Shown one piece after another: positions 9,461-19,181 of a stretch of DNA of 64,000 nucleotides. The position numbers were made by a program, and so were the translations under genes. Within the stretch, counting starts at the first letter, position 1; every line of letters starts with the position of its first letter. The notes beneath the pieces are model-generated. The model did no database searches, was not told where the DNA came from, and saw only the letters and a list, made by a program, of their open reading frames with translations. Source of the stretch: Fulvivirga maritima. Its GTDB lineage: Bacteria; Bacteroidota; Bacteroidia; Cytophagales; Cyclobacteriaceae. The stretch is from the NCBI RefSeq assembly GCF_021389955.1, contig NZ_CP089980.1, positions 867,501-931,500 of the forward strand. The letters are read 5' to 3'.

Positions 9461-12400
9461 TTATTGCTTGATAAAGCTATAATTTACTTCTCGTCCGGCA
9501 TGAGAGACTTTGATATAATATATACCCGATTCTAAGGTGGCAATATTAATTTGATCCGATGCCTGAAGCTCATCTTTTTTCATTACCACTTTTCCTAGGT
9601 TATTATAAATGCTTAATTCTGCTCCTTTAAAATCATCTGACAAGGCTATATTCAACACATCATTTGCAGGATTAGGATAGATCATCATGCCATTATCAGC
9701 ATTTTCATTTATATCCGCACTTGCTCTTGCTGTACTATTCGCAGAATTTTCCACAATCTCAAACTCGGTATTACTAGACCATACCCCCGTATATCCTGAT
9801 GCACCTGTGATTGTGAGTCGTACATAGCGAGCTGATATTTCCGAAAAACTATCAGAAATAGGTTGCGTTGTACTGGTATTCGTACTGCGATCTACCATAT
9901 AAGAATTGGTGAAATATAGGTTGTCAGACAGCTCAACAGTAAACTGATAGGCTCTATCCTCATAGGTAGATAGCCTGGTGCCAGTAATTCGTTTGTTTTC
10001 TCCGTAATCAATGATAACCGTTTGAGGAAAGCCCTCTGCTGACCACCGGGAATCATAATCGCCATCAATAATATTTGTAGCCGGGTTCCCCTCTTGTTCT
10101 TCAGACGCAGATATGATTAGCGGATAAGACGGGGCAGAGGCACAACTAGCAGGGTATCCGCCTGTGATCTCAATATAGTCTACATTACCTAATCCCTCAG
10201 CGGTAGTTGCTTCTATTCTAATATCAGCCGTGCCTACTTGAACCGGAATATTAACTGATGCATTGAGATAAGTACCAAAGCCCCCAGTAGCGAGGAATGG
10301 CAAGCTGGCCACTATACTATCATTCACCAAAATATTCCCAGGACGATTAGTGGCTGAAGCATAGCGAATGATAAGAGTTTCTGTACCATCAGCCATGAAG
10401 TTGATCTTATAGTCAATACCGTTACCAACAGCGTTAGTAGTATTGGCAGCTCCTGATCCTGTATAATTAAAGTCCGTATCTATAGTGCCATCCACACCAC
10501 AAAACCCTGCTTCGTTTTCCTGTATGGTTTTGGTTACAGGAGAATTATAAAAATCATCTGAATAAGCCATAGTAGACTCCTGATTTTGATATACCTCCCC
10601 TGCAGGGTATAACGCTCCGGTACCTGAGTTAGTCATTCTTAAGGTCTCATTGCAGCCATCCCACACATAATATCTCTCTACAAAGGGGGCATTTTCCAGC
10701 ATGGCAATGAATTCCTGAATCACCTCTGCATTTTCATCTACACCTGGTTCGTTACCATTATAAGTCCAGTTGCATCCATTATTAAACTCCGTAATCCAGA
10801 TGGGGCGCCCGGTATTATTATGAACAGATAATAATTGATCATAAAGCTGCTGCGCGGTATAATTAGCTCTATAAAAATGCCATGCTACAAAGTCAACACG
10901 ATAGCCTAGGGCATCTGCCTGATTCATGAATTCATAAGTCCAGGACAAACCACCATCAGTAGTGGCCGGCGCACCAAGCCTTAACCCTGATTCCATCATA
11001 GATGGCCAGGCGGCTATGGCATCTGCTACCGAGCTAAAGCCATCATCAACCGAGTTATCAGGCTCATTATACCCCAAGGCATGCGTACAAGAATATTTAT
11101 CGTAGAAGTTATCATAAGAATTCCAGTTAGGGTTATGCCTCATAGGCACATACTCTCTATCCAAGGTTCCATAATCGGTATTATTATAGTCATAAAATGA
11201 ACCGCAATTAAACCTGTCAGCATCTGCTACACTACCTCTCCATCCTTTTTTGGTGGTCCACCTCCATTGTCTTACCACTACCATGGAGGCCGTATTCACT
11301 AGCCCTTCAGGCATTTCATCTATAATCAGATCGGTATCATCAGCTATATATACCCTACTGCCTCCGGTTCCGTTAGCATTAACTGCAAATGTGGCCATAT
11401 AGCCCTTTTTCAATATAAATGACTCAATATTATCATTCATAGCACCCAGGTCAGCAGTTTTATAATGCTGATTAATCACAAAATCCATAGATGACCCACT
11501 TTGGCCAGCTCCTGCATAGACCGTTAATGCAGCATAATCGTTAGGGTGCGCCATTACCATTGCCCCTTCCAGGTAATTAGTCACTCTGATGTTAGTTCCT
11601 AAAACAGGAGCATCTCCCTCGACAGTCATATACGCCAGTGGGCCATTAACCACAGCCGAAGGAATCATATTAGGGAAATACACCCAAGTATCAGTGGTGG
11701 CAAAATCAATCACACCATCAACAATAGGGGCGGTTGAAGAGGTCAGCGTGATTTGCCCGACACCTGTTAACTTAACACTATCACTAAAAGAGGTCATGGT
11801 AGCGCTATAATTATCATATACGGTAAGAGAAGCACTGTAAACATCCTGCTCCACGTTCAGTATAGCTGCATTCATTGCATCTTCAGCAGTAAGAATATCC
11901 CCTACGTCAGCGGATGTATTATTTAACACTGCCTGTGAAAGATTTACTTCAGCTTGAAGATCAGCATACACCGTTGATCCGGCAGGCACAGGTTCAGGGT
12001 TTGCTATCATAGTGTTGGCCTGATCAACCAGAGACTGCAACTTCACTTTGGTAACAGGAAGACTATAAAGCTTCACATCATCTGTAAAAACCTTAGCATA
12101 GGCACCAGTTCCTGAGTTTCCTGCCCTCACTCCTACCTGAATATATCCGGATGTTTGACTAGTTAGCCTGAAAGAAATGGTAGTGGTGTTCCAGGCTCCC
12201 AATGAAGAACTATAGGTAAAATCAGATAAGGCACTATTACCATCATCTCCCAGCCAACCCGTTAAGTTAGCAGCAATACCATTGGTTCCAATAAATGTGC
12301 TCACCACCTCCATTTCGTACAACCCTGCAGGCAAGGTTACAGCCTGGTTATAGACAATATCACCACCCCAGCCAATAGTGGTTCCGAGCGCTCCCTGCCC

Positions 12401-12772
12401 TGAGCCACTGGCTCCATTAGAACCTGTGGCAGGCACCTGACTACTATTCAACAGCCCTTCCCAGCCAAATTCGAAAGTTCCAACGGCACCCCAGCCATCG
12501 GCAATCGCCAAGTTCCAACCACTCACCTCGTTGGTTATGGGAGGACCAGTAGTGGGTATAGAAGAGGAATCACCAGTGAGATAATTACAATTATTATTAA
12601 AACCAGGGTTAGAAAGGTGGGTATTGGTAATATCTGTTTGTGCGTGCGAATTATATCCGGCTATAGATGCCGAAAATATTAAAAGACAATAAAGCCATGA
12701 CTTATACCATCTGAAATAAACTGCTACATTGTCTGCAATTTTTGAGTAGGTTAAATAGATACATTTTTTCAT
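9461..12772 (-). CDS. secreted multidomain glycoside hydrolase (GH128-like) with T9SS sorting tail
   Basis: Likely extracellular beta-glucan-degrading enzyme. The N-terminus has a long signal region ending near NSHAQ (~45). Residues ~50-240 resemble a jelly-roll carbohydrate-binding module. About 490-740 is a Glyco_hydro_cc/GH128-type barrel, with the acid/base Glu in GYNEPDN (~567) and nucleophile Glu in WITEFNNGCNW (~659). A CBM6/35-like module follows (about 755-880, FNYTGSGAAN...VDYIEITGG), then an F5/8 type C (discoidin-like) module (about 890-1010). The last ~75 residues are a Por/T9SS sorting domain (MIYPNPANDVLNI ... GIYYIKV). So it crosses the inner membrane by Sec and the outer membrane by type IX secretion. 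It stands alone with its own terminator. Domain order is clear; exact substrate is inferred from family. Confidence 0.88.
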   Translation of the reverse strand: MKKCIYLTYSKIADNVAVYFRWYKSWLYCLLIFSASIAGYNSHAQTDITNTHLSNPGFNNNCNYLTGDSSSIPTTGPPITNEVSGWNLAIADGWGAVGTFEFGWEGLLNSSQVPATGSNGASGSGQGALGTTIGWGGDIVYNQAVTLPAGLYEMEVVSTFIGTNGIAANLTGWLGDDGNSALSDFTYSSSLGAWNTTTISFRLTSQTSGYIQVGVRAGNSGTGAYAKVFTDDVKLYSLPVTKVKLQSLVDQANTMIANPEPVPAGSTVYADLQAEVNLSQAVLNNTSADVGDILTAEDAMNAAILNVEQDVYSASLTVYDNYSATMTSFSDSVKLTGVGQITLTSSTAPIVDGVIDFATTDTWVYFPNMIPSAVVNGPLAYMTVEGDAPVLGTNIRVTNYLEGAMVMAHPNDYAALTVYAGAGQSGSSMDFVINQHYKTADLGAMNDNIESFILKKGYMATFAVNANGTGGSRVYIADDTDLIIDEMPEGLVNTASMVVVRQWRWTTKKGWRGSVADADRFNCGSFYDYNNTDYGTLDREYVPMRHNPNWNSYDNFYDKYSCTHALGYNEPDNSVDDGFSSVADAIAAWPSMMESGLRLGAPATTDGGLSWTYEFMNQADALGYRVDFVAWHFYRANYTAQQLYDQLLSVHNNTGRPIWITEFNNGCNWTYNGNEPGVDENAEVIQEFIAMLENAPFVERYYVWDGCNETLRMTNSGTGALYPAGEVYQNQESTMAYSDDFYNSPVTKTIQENEAGFCGVDGTIDTDFNYTGSGAANTTNAVGNGIDYKINFMADGTETLIIRYASATNRPGNILVNDSIVASLPFLATGGFGTYLNASVNIPVQVGTADIRIEATTAEGLGNVDYIEITGGYPASCASAPSYPLIISASEEQEGNPATNIIDGDYDSRWSAEGFPQTVIIDYGENKRITGTRLSTYEDRAYQFTVELSDNLYFTNSYMVDRSTNTSTTQPISDSFSEISARYVRLTITGASGYTGVWSSNTEFEIVENSANSTARASADINENADNGMMIYPNPANDVLNIALSDDFKGAELSIYNNLGKVVMKKDELQASDQINIATLESGIYYIKVSHAGREVNYSFIKQ

Positions 12773-13404
12773 TTTACAAGGTTTAGGTTGAACTTTTATT
12801 AATACTATTTCATTTCTAATTCATTTTTTGGATTGAAAATTCTATACTTATTCTGGTAATTCATTGAGCTGATAAGGTGACAACAACATATTTTTTCAAA
12901 TCAATTGCTACTACAAGCCAGTCATCTAGTCTGAATAAAGAAGGATGACACCTAAACAACTAACCACCAAGACAATAGCGACATATAACATCTACGCATA
13001 AGCTTGAACACTGAAAATGTTATATTACCCACTCCTTTAATTTAACATTTCCAATAATATATTGACATTTAAAGTCGATATATTATTCCCTCCAACCCTA
13101 CTCAGCTCAGCGGCAGATGCTTCTAATGAAATTATAAAGATTTGACATTTAGTACCATGTTAGGTAGGCTGGTGATCATGATGAAGTTCGGAACTACGTA
13201 CATTAACTGATCTTCTGAAATAGCAACCCTACCTTTGTAATGAGGAAGTCCTCTCTAAGGGAATCGGGAATTTCAATTTCTGCCATTGCCTCAAAAGAAT
13301 CATTAATGATCATTAAAAACTGTTTTGGAGTTGATTGGGTATTGCTTTGTGATCGGTGCATCCGATAAAAATCGCCTGAGTATTTACTTTATTCAAAAAA
13401 AAGG

Positions 13405-13425
13405 TCACCGTATAGGTCTCATTTT
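13405..13425 (+). repeat. 21-bp repeat shared with 52957-52977
   Basis: The 21-bp sequence beginning TCACCGTATA and ending CTCATTTT is identical at both places and in the same orientation. Each copy lies near, and outside, one of the two 17-bp att-like repeats. Its nature is unknown. Confidence 0.5.
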
Positions 13426-13466
13426 CATTGATAATAAAGGTGTTTTACTGGAGGGGGTAAAATTAA

Positions 13467-13500
13467 AAAACCCTCCAAATCGTGAAATTTGGAGGGTTTT
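13467..13500. terminator. bidirectional terminator hairpin beside the left att-like site
   Basis: AAAACCCTCCAAAT and ATTTGGAGGGTTTT form a near-perfect stem around CGTGAA, with an A-run on one side and a T-run on the other. Read on the minus strand it directly follows the tRNA-3'-end-like sequence, as a tRNA terminator would. Confidence 0.75.
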
Positions 13501-13518
13501 GTACTTAGATGGTTATCT

Positions 13519-13535
13519 AATCGTCGGGATGACTG
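13519..13535. other. putative attachment site (left), tRNA 3'-end-like 17-mer
   Basis: AATCGTCGGGATGACTG is repeated exactly at 52876-52892, next to the tyrosine recombinase. On the minus strand, the sequence extending to GGATT reads like the T-arm and acceptor stem of a Bacteroidetes tRNA (compare ...TTCGAATCCTGTCATCCCGA of tRNA-Pro), but no tRNA body is present. Interpretation as attL is inference. Confidence 0.5.
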
Positions 13536-13868
13536 GATTACAACTACCCCTTATTAATTATTGAATATCAATTACTTAACTGAATTTTAATTTTTAAGGA
13601 ACACGAATTGGAGCCTTTTATTTTGACCTCCATTGTTCTTGTTTCAATTTAGTTAATTATGGGTTTTGTTACAAGGTTGAACATCGGTATTGCATGCCTG
13701 TACATGTGACCCTGCCTTAATATCAGTGTCTTTTAAATAGCCTAAATAAACTAGCAGCACTATATGAAAGACTACTAGCCTCAGAAAAGGGAAAAGTGGA
13801 GACGCTTAAAAACAAGGTAAATAGATCTTAATATATTTTGAATGGCCGACAATTATAACGGCCTAGAT

Positions 13869-13899
13869 TTAGCACGTGTATTGCTTCGCTACGTGCGAT
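13869..13899. repeat. REP-like hairpin, copy 1
   Basis: GCACGT ... ACGTGC stem around GTATTGCTTCGCT. Related sequences with the same core (GTATTGCT.TCGCTACG) occur at 16105-16137 and 53156-53188, forming a small dispersed palindromic family. Confidence 0.5.
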
Positions 13900-13959
13900 A
13901 TATATTAGTATTAGAATAAAGTACAGGAACTTCAATGTTATTTTGTAATAGATAGACAT

Positions 13960-14397
13960 CTATTCTATAGCAGTGAAAATATATTCACTTCTTCCTGTAA
14001 CTTTTTTACTATCATAGTAGCCATACATAATTATTAACTCTTCCTGATTAAGTGAAAAAATAGACGCGCTTCCATAAAAGGTTAAAATCCTTAAGTCATC
14101 ACTTATTTCCCATGTACCAAAATCATCTGTAGACTCTGGAAAACACTTTTGATTATACATGAAACTAAATTCTTGATTTTCCTTTTTAAAAACTAGTACA
14201 TCATCATCTTGGCAATCCTTTTTAATGTTATTTCCATCTGGATCTATTATTCGATCAATTTTCCACGATTTTTCAGATCCATTTGTCAAAAACTGAATAT
14301 ACTGTTCTTTTGTAACAGGATCATCTTCATCATCTTCGCAGGCAAAAACAAAACATACTATACACGTCGCCAATATTAGTTTAAAAAATTTATTCAT
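13960..14397 (-). CDS. lipocalin-like lipoprotein, hypothetical
   Basis: 145-aa lipoprotein. The signal peptide ends in a lipobox (FVFAC, Cys ~20), followed by a very acidic linker (EDDEDDP) that would allow surface export. The rest is a small beta-rich domain (NGSEKSWKIDRI, FGTWEISDDLRILTFYG) of the lipocalin-like Bacteroidetes lipoprotein type. Isolated gene; role unknown. Confidence 0.8.
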   Translation of the reverse strand: MNKFFKLILATCIVCFVFACEDDEDDPVTKEQYIQFLTNGSEKSWKIDRIIDPDGNNIKKDCQDDDVLVFKKENQEFSFMYNQKCFPESTDDFGTWEISDDLRILTFYGSASIFSLNQEELIIMYGYYDSKKVTGRSEYIFTAIE

Positions 14398-14667
14398 TGT
14401 TGTTTATTTATATTTGTCTTAATTTAAAAATGAAAATTTCTTACTGCTTTGGGTAAGATTCATCACGCTCTCTGTATGATTAGCATCCATTGATGCCAAC
14501 AGCTAATCATCGGTCAATCTAATAGATAAAAATAATATCAACAAAAAAATTAGAAATTATAAATACTCCAATTTAGGAAGATGACTCATGAGTTATAATA
14601 CCTCTATTCTCGTTACAGTATCACCATAACCTAACTGCAAAAATTAGCTTCTAATCGCATAACAAAC

Positions 14668-15066
14668 CTAATACCCTTCATCAGATATACCATAATCAGA
14701 TTTATTAACAGTATACCAAGCTCTTAACTCTTGTAAGGCTTGCTCGTAATTATCTACTGCCAGTTCTCCGTCTTCTGCGGGGAGGGGCTGAGCAGTAAGG
14801 TGTGGGGCAAGGTATTCCATTACTCTGTAGCCACAAAGGATAGCGGCTTCGTTATCTGGGTCTGCGGAGGTGCAGTTGTTTTCATTGCTGTTAATGATGG
14901 TGAAGAGATAATCAAAGGCCGTTTTGTTACGGGTGTATACCAAGTCTGGCACTAGTTCATAGACCAGGTTATCATTGACCGGAAGGTTTTCAAGGATGCC
15001 TATTATTTTTTGAGCTGAAGCCTCATCTCCCATGCGAGATAAGGCTAGCAAGGCGGACCATTGTAA
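14668..15066 (-). pseudogene. 5'-truncated copy 1 of the HEAT-repeat gene
   Basis: Encodes only the C-terminal ~130 residues of the protein intact at 15164-16063 (LQWSALLALSRMGDEASAQKI ...). Its last residues differ (YTVNKSDYGISDEGY). Homology stops abruptly at 15064-15066, where the sequence CCCGCTATCC begins. Exactly the same sequence abuts a different broken gene at 19755. No signal peptide or start remains, so it is a fragment made by recombination. Confidence 0.85.
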
Positions 15067-15857
15067 CCCGCTATCCTTAGTCTTACCGAAGGACGACTAA
15101 GGATTTATGAATGGTAACGAGTGTCTCTGACACGGCGAATTGGCTTCTTATCTCAAAAGCAATCTAATAACCTTCCTCCAATATACCATAATCAGACTGA
15201 TGATTAGCATACCAAGCCCTTAACTCTTGTAAGGCTTGCTCGTAATTATCTACTGCCAGTTCTCCGTCTTCTGTGGGGAGGGGCTGGGCGGTGAGGTGTG
15301 GGGCAAGGTATTCCATTACTCTGTAGCCACAAAGGATAGCGGCTTCATTATCTGGGTCTGCGGAGGTGCAGTTGTTTTCATTGCTGTTAATGATGGTAAA
15401 AAGATAATCAAAGGCGGTTTTGTTGCGGGTGTAGACTAGGTCTGGCACTAGTTCATAGACCAGGTTATCATTTACCGGGAGGTTTTCTAGAATGCTGATG
15501 ATCTTTTGAGCTGAAGCCTCATCTCCCATGCGAGATAAGGCTAGCAAGGCGGACCATTGTAGCCTGCGATTGGAGGATGACGCATAGCTTTTCAATGTAT
15601 TCTCGGCTTCTAAAATATTTACATAGCCGATTAACTTGATCAATTCTGGTTTGTGGTATTTTATAGTACTCAAGGCAGACAAAAGCGCTTGCTGCTCTTT
15701 GGCTGAAAACAAGTCTCTATCAAACTCAGTGAGAAATTCTATGTTATCTCCTGAAAGGCCGGAATCTTTATCTTTTACACCTTCTATAAGTGCTTCTATA
15801 GCTGCTTTTTTAATCTGTTGATTATCAGTATTAGTGGCTGAGCGATAAGCAATATAG
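15067..15857. repeat. 791-bp duplicated block, copy A (HEAT gene 3' part plus hairpin)
   Basis: 15067-15857 matches 19755-20545 at a constant offset of 4688 bp with only scattered substitutions. The outer end of the block carries a hairpin: ATCCTTAGTC (15073-15082) and GACTAAGGAT (15095-15104) pair perfectly around a 12-base loop. A second short palindrome (GTGTCTCTGACAC) lies about 30 bp further in. Confidence 0.85.
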
Positions 15858-16063
15858 TAGGCCTTACCTCTCACATCATCTATTGAGTCTTTGTAATACG
15901 GTGTAAGCTGATTCATTAAAGTCATATCTCCAGAGAAAAACGCTGAAGGTATTTGTGGGTAAGAACCCGTTCTTACGGATTGAAAGTAAGTGCCTATGTC
16001 CTGGCTTCTTACTGTGAAGGTAAAGAGACAGGCTATAAATATGGGGAGTAGTGTTTTTTTCAT
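15164..16063 (-). CDS. HEAT-repeat protein, full-length copy
   Basis: 299-aa exported protein: signal peptide MKKTLLPIFIACLFTFTVRSQ, then helical repeat sequence throughout (IKKAAIEALIEGV, LQWSALLALSRMGDEASAQKIISIL) typical of HEAT-like scaffolds. The family partner and function are unknown. Two partial copies flank it (14668-15066 and 19852-20550), which is unusual for such a gene. This is the only copy with a start and signal peptide. Confidence 0.85.
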   Translation of the reverse strand: MKKTLLPIFIACLFTFTVRSQDIGTYFQSVRTGSYPQIPSAFFSGDMTLMNQLTPYYKDSIDDVRGKAYYIAYRSATNTDNQQIKKAAIEALIEGVKDKDSGLSGDNIEFLTEFDRDLFSAKEQQALLSALSTIKYHKPELIKLIGYVNILEAENTLKSYASSSNRRLQWSALLALSRMGDEASAQKIISILENLPVNDNLVYELVPDLVYTRNKTAFDYLFTIINSNENNCTSADPDNEAAILCGYRVMEYLAPHLTAQPLPTEDGELAVDNYEQALQELRAWYANHQSDYGILEEGY

Positions 16064-16501
16064 TTATTGATTAGATTGATAACTTTTTGTGTAACCTAGG
16101 TAGGTAGCACGCGTATTGCTATCGCTACGCGCGCTAGGGGATAGTATCCTGACACCTCCTAGTCATCGTCCGCTCAAATACCTGACTGATTATGGAACTA
16201 CACAATAACTGCTAAAAAGGATAAGATTTTGTTGCTTAATATCGTGTTAGAGACACTAGTGATCATCGGAAAGTCGTAGTTGTAGCTACGAACGGCTAAG
16301 TAGTATACTGCCCACAATAATCGAGGAAAATATGCCATTGATATTATTTAAATGGCTAACCCCAATGTAAACCTTCGTTTAAGAATACATTTTCATAAGT
16401 ATTAACAGTATATACATATACCTAAAACAAACCCTAAAGATTTTAATCAATTAAGGTTTGTCTTCACACAAAGTATTATTCTAGTAGGAATGAGTTTAAA
16501 A
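16064..16501. other. non-coding region upstream of the HEAT gene
   Basis: 438 bp with no plausible gene. It contains the second REP-like hairpin and some short inverted repeats (for example GTAGTTGTAGCTAC near 16275), and it ends in the 8-bp duplication of the IS256 insertion. The HEAT gene promoter should be near 16070-16110. Confidence 0.4.
16105..16137. repeat. REP-like hairpin, copy 2
   Basis: TAGC..GCGTA and TACGC..GCTA pair around TTGCTATCGC. Same core as the copies at 13869 and 53156. Confidence 0.5.
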
Positions 16502-16527
16502 GGGAGTGTTAGCTCATCTCTGTCTGC

Positions 16528-16559
16528 TTCCCTCCCAGGGGCTAGCCCCTGGGAGGGAA
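16528..16559. terminator. 32-bp perfect palindrome at the 3' end of the IS256 element, copy A
   Basis: A perfect 16-bp inverted repeat followed on the plus strand by TTTTTTATTTTTT. It faces into the element, against the transposase gene. Transcription entering from the left flank would stop here. Copy B has the same palindrome with two compensated base-pair changes. Confidence 0.7.
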
Positions 16560-16774
16560 TTTTTTATTTTTTGGTTTGACTGGTTTTTAGTTCCAGTTCC
16601 AATCTTCCCTCAAATCTAATGGCTAATTGCTGCACCGTCAAACCCCAATTCCGCAAAGGTGAAGTCCATTTTTTCTCAATACGTCTGCAAACTAAGTAAA
16701 CTAATTTCATCAAGTGGACCTGCTACATTTGATTGGACAGTAAGTTAAGCGCTTTTGAGTTAAATTTACTAAAT

Positions 16775-17089
16775 ATGAAAAGAGCAAGAAGAGAGTTTGA
16801 CAAGGAGTTTAAACAGATGGCAGTGAACCTGTGCCTGTCAGGAAAAAGTACAAGAGAAGTAGCTGATGAGCTTGGTTTAAGGACTGAGCTGGTTACCCGA
16901 TGGAAACGTGAATACAATGAGTACAAAGAAGGTAGTTTTTCAGGTCATGGTAATCAGAATTTAACCTCAGAACAAAAGGAGATAGCCCGTTTAAAACGAG
17001 AACTGCGTGAAGCCCAACTAGAAAGGGATATTTTAAAAAAGGCAGTAAGCATCTTCTCCAAGGGAGACAACAAATATTCCGGTTCATAA
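16775..17089 (+). CDS. IS3-family transposase OrfA
   Basis: 104-aa DNA-binding subunit: helix-turn-helix (STREVADELGLRTELVTRWKREY) followed by a leucine-zipper-like coiled coil (EIARLKRELREAQLERDILKKAV). Start ATG 16775 (MKRARREFDKEFK) is the usual IS3 beginning. The slippery run AAAAAAG at 17035-17041 allows the -1 shift that makes the OrfAB fusion. Confidence 0.92.
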   Translation: MKRARREFDKEFKQMAVNLCLSGKSTREVADELGLRTELVTRWKREYNEYKEGSFSGHGNQNLTSEQKEIARLKRELREAQLERDILKKAVSIFSKGDNKYSGS

Positions 17090-17121
17090 AGGAATACAAC
17101 CACAGATTTGGTGTTGAGAGG

Positions 17122-17946
17122 ATGTGTAAAGTACTTAAAGTCAGTAGAAGTGGTTTCTATAATTGGAGCAACAGAAGGCCATCAATGAGAAAGTTGGAGA
17201 ATGAAAAGGTATCCGCATGTATCAGGACTATACACAGCAATAGCAGAGGAAGGTATGGTAGCCCGAAGATCACCGAGGAGTTACGAGACCTGGGTTGGCG
17301 TATCTCTCGCCCCAGAGTGGCCAGGATCATGCGTAACCAGGGCATTAGAAGTATTATTTGCAGAAAGTTCAGAGGAACTACCACCCAATCAAGACACAAC
17401 TATCCAGTAGCTAAAAACCTATTAAACAGAGATTTTCAGGCAAACCTTCCGGGGCATAAATGGGTCTCTGATATTACATACATCCCCACTGGTCAAGGTT
17501 GGATGTATTTAACCATCATTATGGATTTGTACGATCGAAAGATTATAGGATGGTCATTGAGTAGGTCTATGGCGTGCCATGATACAATATGGCCAGCCTG
17601 GAGAATGGCTTTAATTAATAGGCCAATAACAAACCAATTAATATTTCATTCCGACCGGGGAGTGCAGTATGCCACCTATTCTTTTTCAGATCACCTCAAA
17701 AGTAAGGGTATACAACAAAGCATGAGTAGAAAAGGTAATTGCTGGGATAATGCTGTGGCAGAAAACTTCTTTAAGATACTGAAGTCAGAACTGGTCAAAC
17801 ATACCAATTTCTATAGTATTCTTCAGGCCAAGAATGACCTGTTCGAATTTATAGAAATATGGTATAATAGAAAAAGAAAACATTCGCACTTAGGATATAA
17901 GACGCCTGAACAATTTAATAACCATAACTATTCAAAATGTGCTTAA
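17122..17946 (+). CDS. IS3-family transposase OrfB (made by -1 frameshift)
   Basis: Catalytic part of the OrfAB transposase. The -1 frame is open from the slippery run at 17035-17041 (KGSKHLLQGRQQIFRFIKEYN...), so the natural product is a fusion and ATG 17122 is not the real start. The rve/DDE core has D in SDITYIP, D in FHSDRG and E in NAVAENFFKILKSE. The C-terminal YNRKRKHSHLGYKTPEQF is typical of the family. Intact; probably active. Confidence 0.92.
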   Translation: MCKVLKVSRSGFYNWSNRRPSMRKLENEKVSACIRTIHSNSRGRYGSPKITEELRDLGWRISRPRVARIMRNQGIRSIICRKFRGTTTQSRHNYPVAKNLLNRDFQANLPGHKWVSDITYIPTGQGWMYLTIIMDLYDRKIIGWSLSRSMACHDTIWPAWRMALINRPITNQLIFHSDRGVQYATYSFSDHLKSKGIQQSMSRKGNCWDNAVAENFFKILKSELVKHTNFYSILQAKNDLFEFIEIWYNRKRKHSHLGYKTPEQFNNHNYSKCA

Positions 17947-19068
17947 CTTATTGTCCAGTTTTTTGTTGCAAATCCACAAGGCCATATCACTGGTAAATGC
18001 TCCCTTACTCTTGGTAACTTTTCTTACTTGTCTATGAAAGCCCTCCACTGGATTTGTAGTGTATATTAACTTTCTTATGGGTTTACTGTAATCGAAATAA
18101 GTGCTAAGTAGTTCCCAGTTATCATTCCAAGATCGTATCACCACAGGATATTTCTTTCCCCATTTTTCTTCCAGTTCTAATAAAGCAGTCTCTGCCTGAT
18201 CTTTTGTGTCTGCTTGATAAACTAATTTAAGATCTTGTATAAACACTTTCTGTTCTTTACTGGCTACATATTTCAAGCTATTTCGAATCTGATGAACTAC
18301 ACAAAGTTGAACATCTGTTTGTGGGTAGATGGAGTGTATCGCTTCACTAAAACCTTTCAAGTTATCAGTGCAGGCTATCAAAATATCTTTCAAGCCTCTA
18401 TTTTGTAGCTCAGTAAGTATCTGAAGCCAAAAATTAGCTCCTTCGCTTTCTGATAGGTACATGCCCAATATCTCCTTGTTGCCCTGCTTATTGATCCCTA
18501 AAATATTATAAAGGGCTTTATGCTTCACCTTACCTTCATCTCGCACCTTGAAATGCATGGCATCTAGCCAAACAATACAATAGACCGATTCTAATGGCCT
18601 ATTTTGCCACTCCTTTACTTTAGGGATCACTCGGTCTGTGATATCACTTAACACCTCTGTTGATATATTTGTGTCATACATCTCCTTGATGTGCTCTTGA
18701 ATATCTCTCAAACTATTACCTAGCCCATACATGGCTATTATTTGCTTCTCAAGATTGTCTGCCAGTATACGCTGGCGTTTCTCTACTATTCTTGGCTCAA
18801 AGCTGCTATGACGATCTTGAGGAGTATTTATCTCAACGTCTCCTAAACTACTCTTAACTGTTTTCTGGCCTTTGCCATTGCGCTTATTGCCATGAGAGCG
18901 TCCTTTTTCTTCACTGGATAGGTGATCCTCCATTTCTGCTTCCAGAGCTTCTTCTAAGAACTCCTTCAACATGGGGCTGAAAGCCCCATCCTTACCAAAT
19001 AGAGATTCTCCTTTTAAAAATTGTTTAAGTGCTTTTTCCTTTAATTCTTCTTTCTCTTGTTTGTTCAT
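17932..19068 (-). pseudogene. IS256-family (mutator-type) transposase, C-terminus cut by IS3
   Basis: Mutator-type transposase: N-terminal helical part (LKEFLEEALEAEMEDHL), catalytic region with D in VWLDAMHFKVRD and D in ACTDNLKGF, and the TTNPVEGFHRQVRKVTKSKGAF block. After ...SDMAL the frame enters the IS3 end and adds WICNKKLDNKLSTF. Copy B shows that the real C-terminus is MKLVYLVCRRIEKNGLHLC. Otherwise this copy is free of stops. Confidence 0.9.
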
Positions 19069-19181
19069 TGCTCTTTAGTCTAAACATTATTTCTTTATAT
19101 CCAAAGTTTAGACAGAGATGAATTGACAGTCTCGTTTAAAATTCACCAAAATAAAATTACACTTCCCTTACTTTAAAATTA

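Larger units (their letters stand above)
12773..13959. other. 1.2 kb mostly non-coding, with a decayed coding remnant
   Basis: 12773-13200 is AT-rich with nothing recognised and should contain the hydrolase promoter. On the minus strand 13203-13313 reads MIINDSFEAMAEIEIPDSLREDF..., and a neighbouring frame at 13330-13450 reads ...NENETYTVTFF... Both look like the broken end of one old gene, but no family is recognised. A terminator hairpin (13467), a tRNA-3'-end-like sequence (13519) and a REP-like hairpin (13869) are listed separately. Confidence 0.45.
16715..17976 (+). mobile_element. IS3-family element nested in the IS256 copy A
   Basis: 1262 bp. Ends are TGGACCTGCTACA at left and TGGATTTGCAACA read inward at right, both continuing into related TGGACARTAAGTTAAG sequence. 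Target duplication CAAG (16711-16714 and 17977-17980). It interrupts the C-terminal part of the IS256 transposase, whose remaining 3' end is at 16560-16710. Confidence 0.93.
16502..19133 (-). mobile_element. IS256-family element, copy A, interrupted by an IS3 element
   Basis: Terminal inverted repeats GGGAGTGTTAGCTCATC (left) and GAGACTGTCAATTCATC (right end read inward), with a perfect 8-bp duplication GTTTAAAA at 16494-16501 and 19134-19141. Without the nested IS3 element and its duplication the length is 1366 bp, matching the 1365 bp of copy B at 55381-56745. Confidence 0.93.

Noticed and set aside
13325-13564. 79-aa plus-strand open frame
   Set aside because: It runs through a terminator hairpin and the att-like site and has no protein-like composition.
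13519-13600. complete tRNA gene at the left att-like site
   Set aside because: Only the T-arm/acceptor part resembles a tRNA; no anticodon arm, D-arm or 5' acceptor strand follows. The same holds at 52876.
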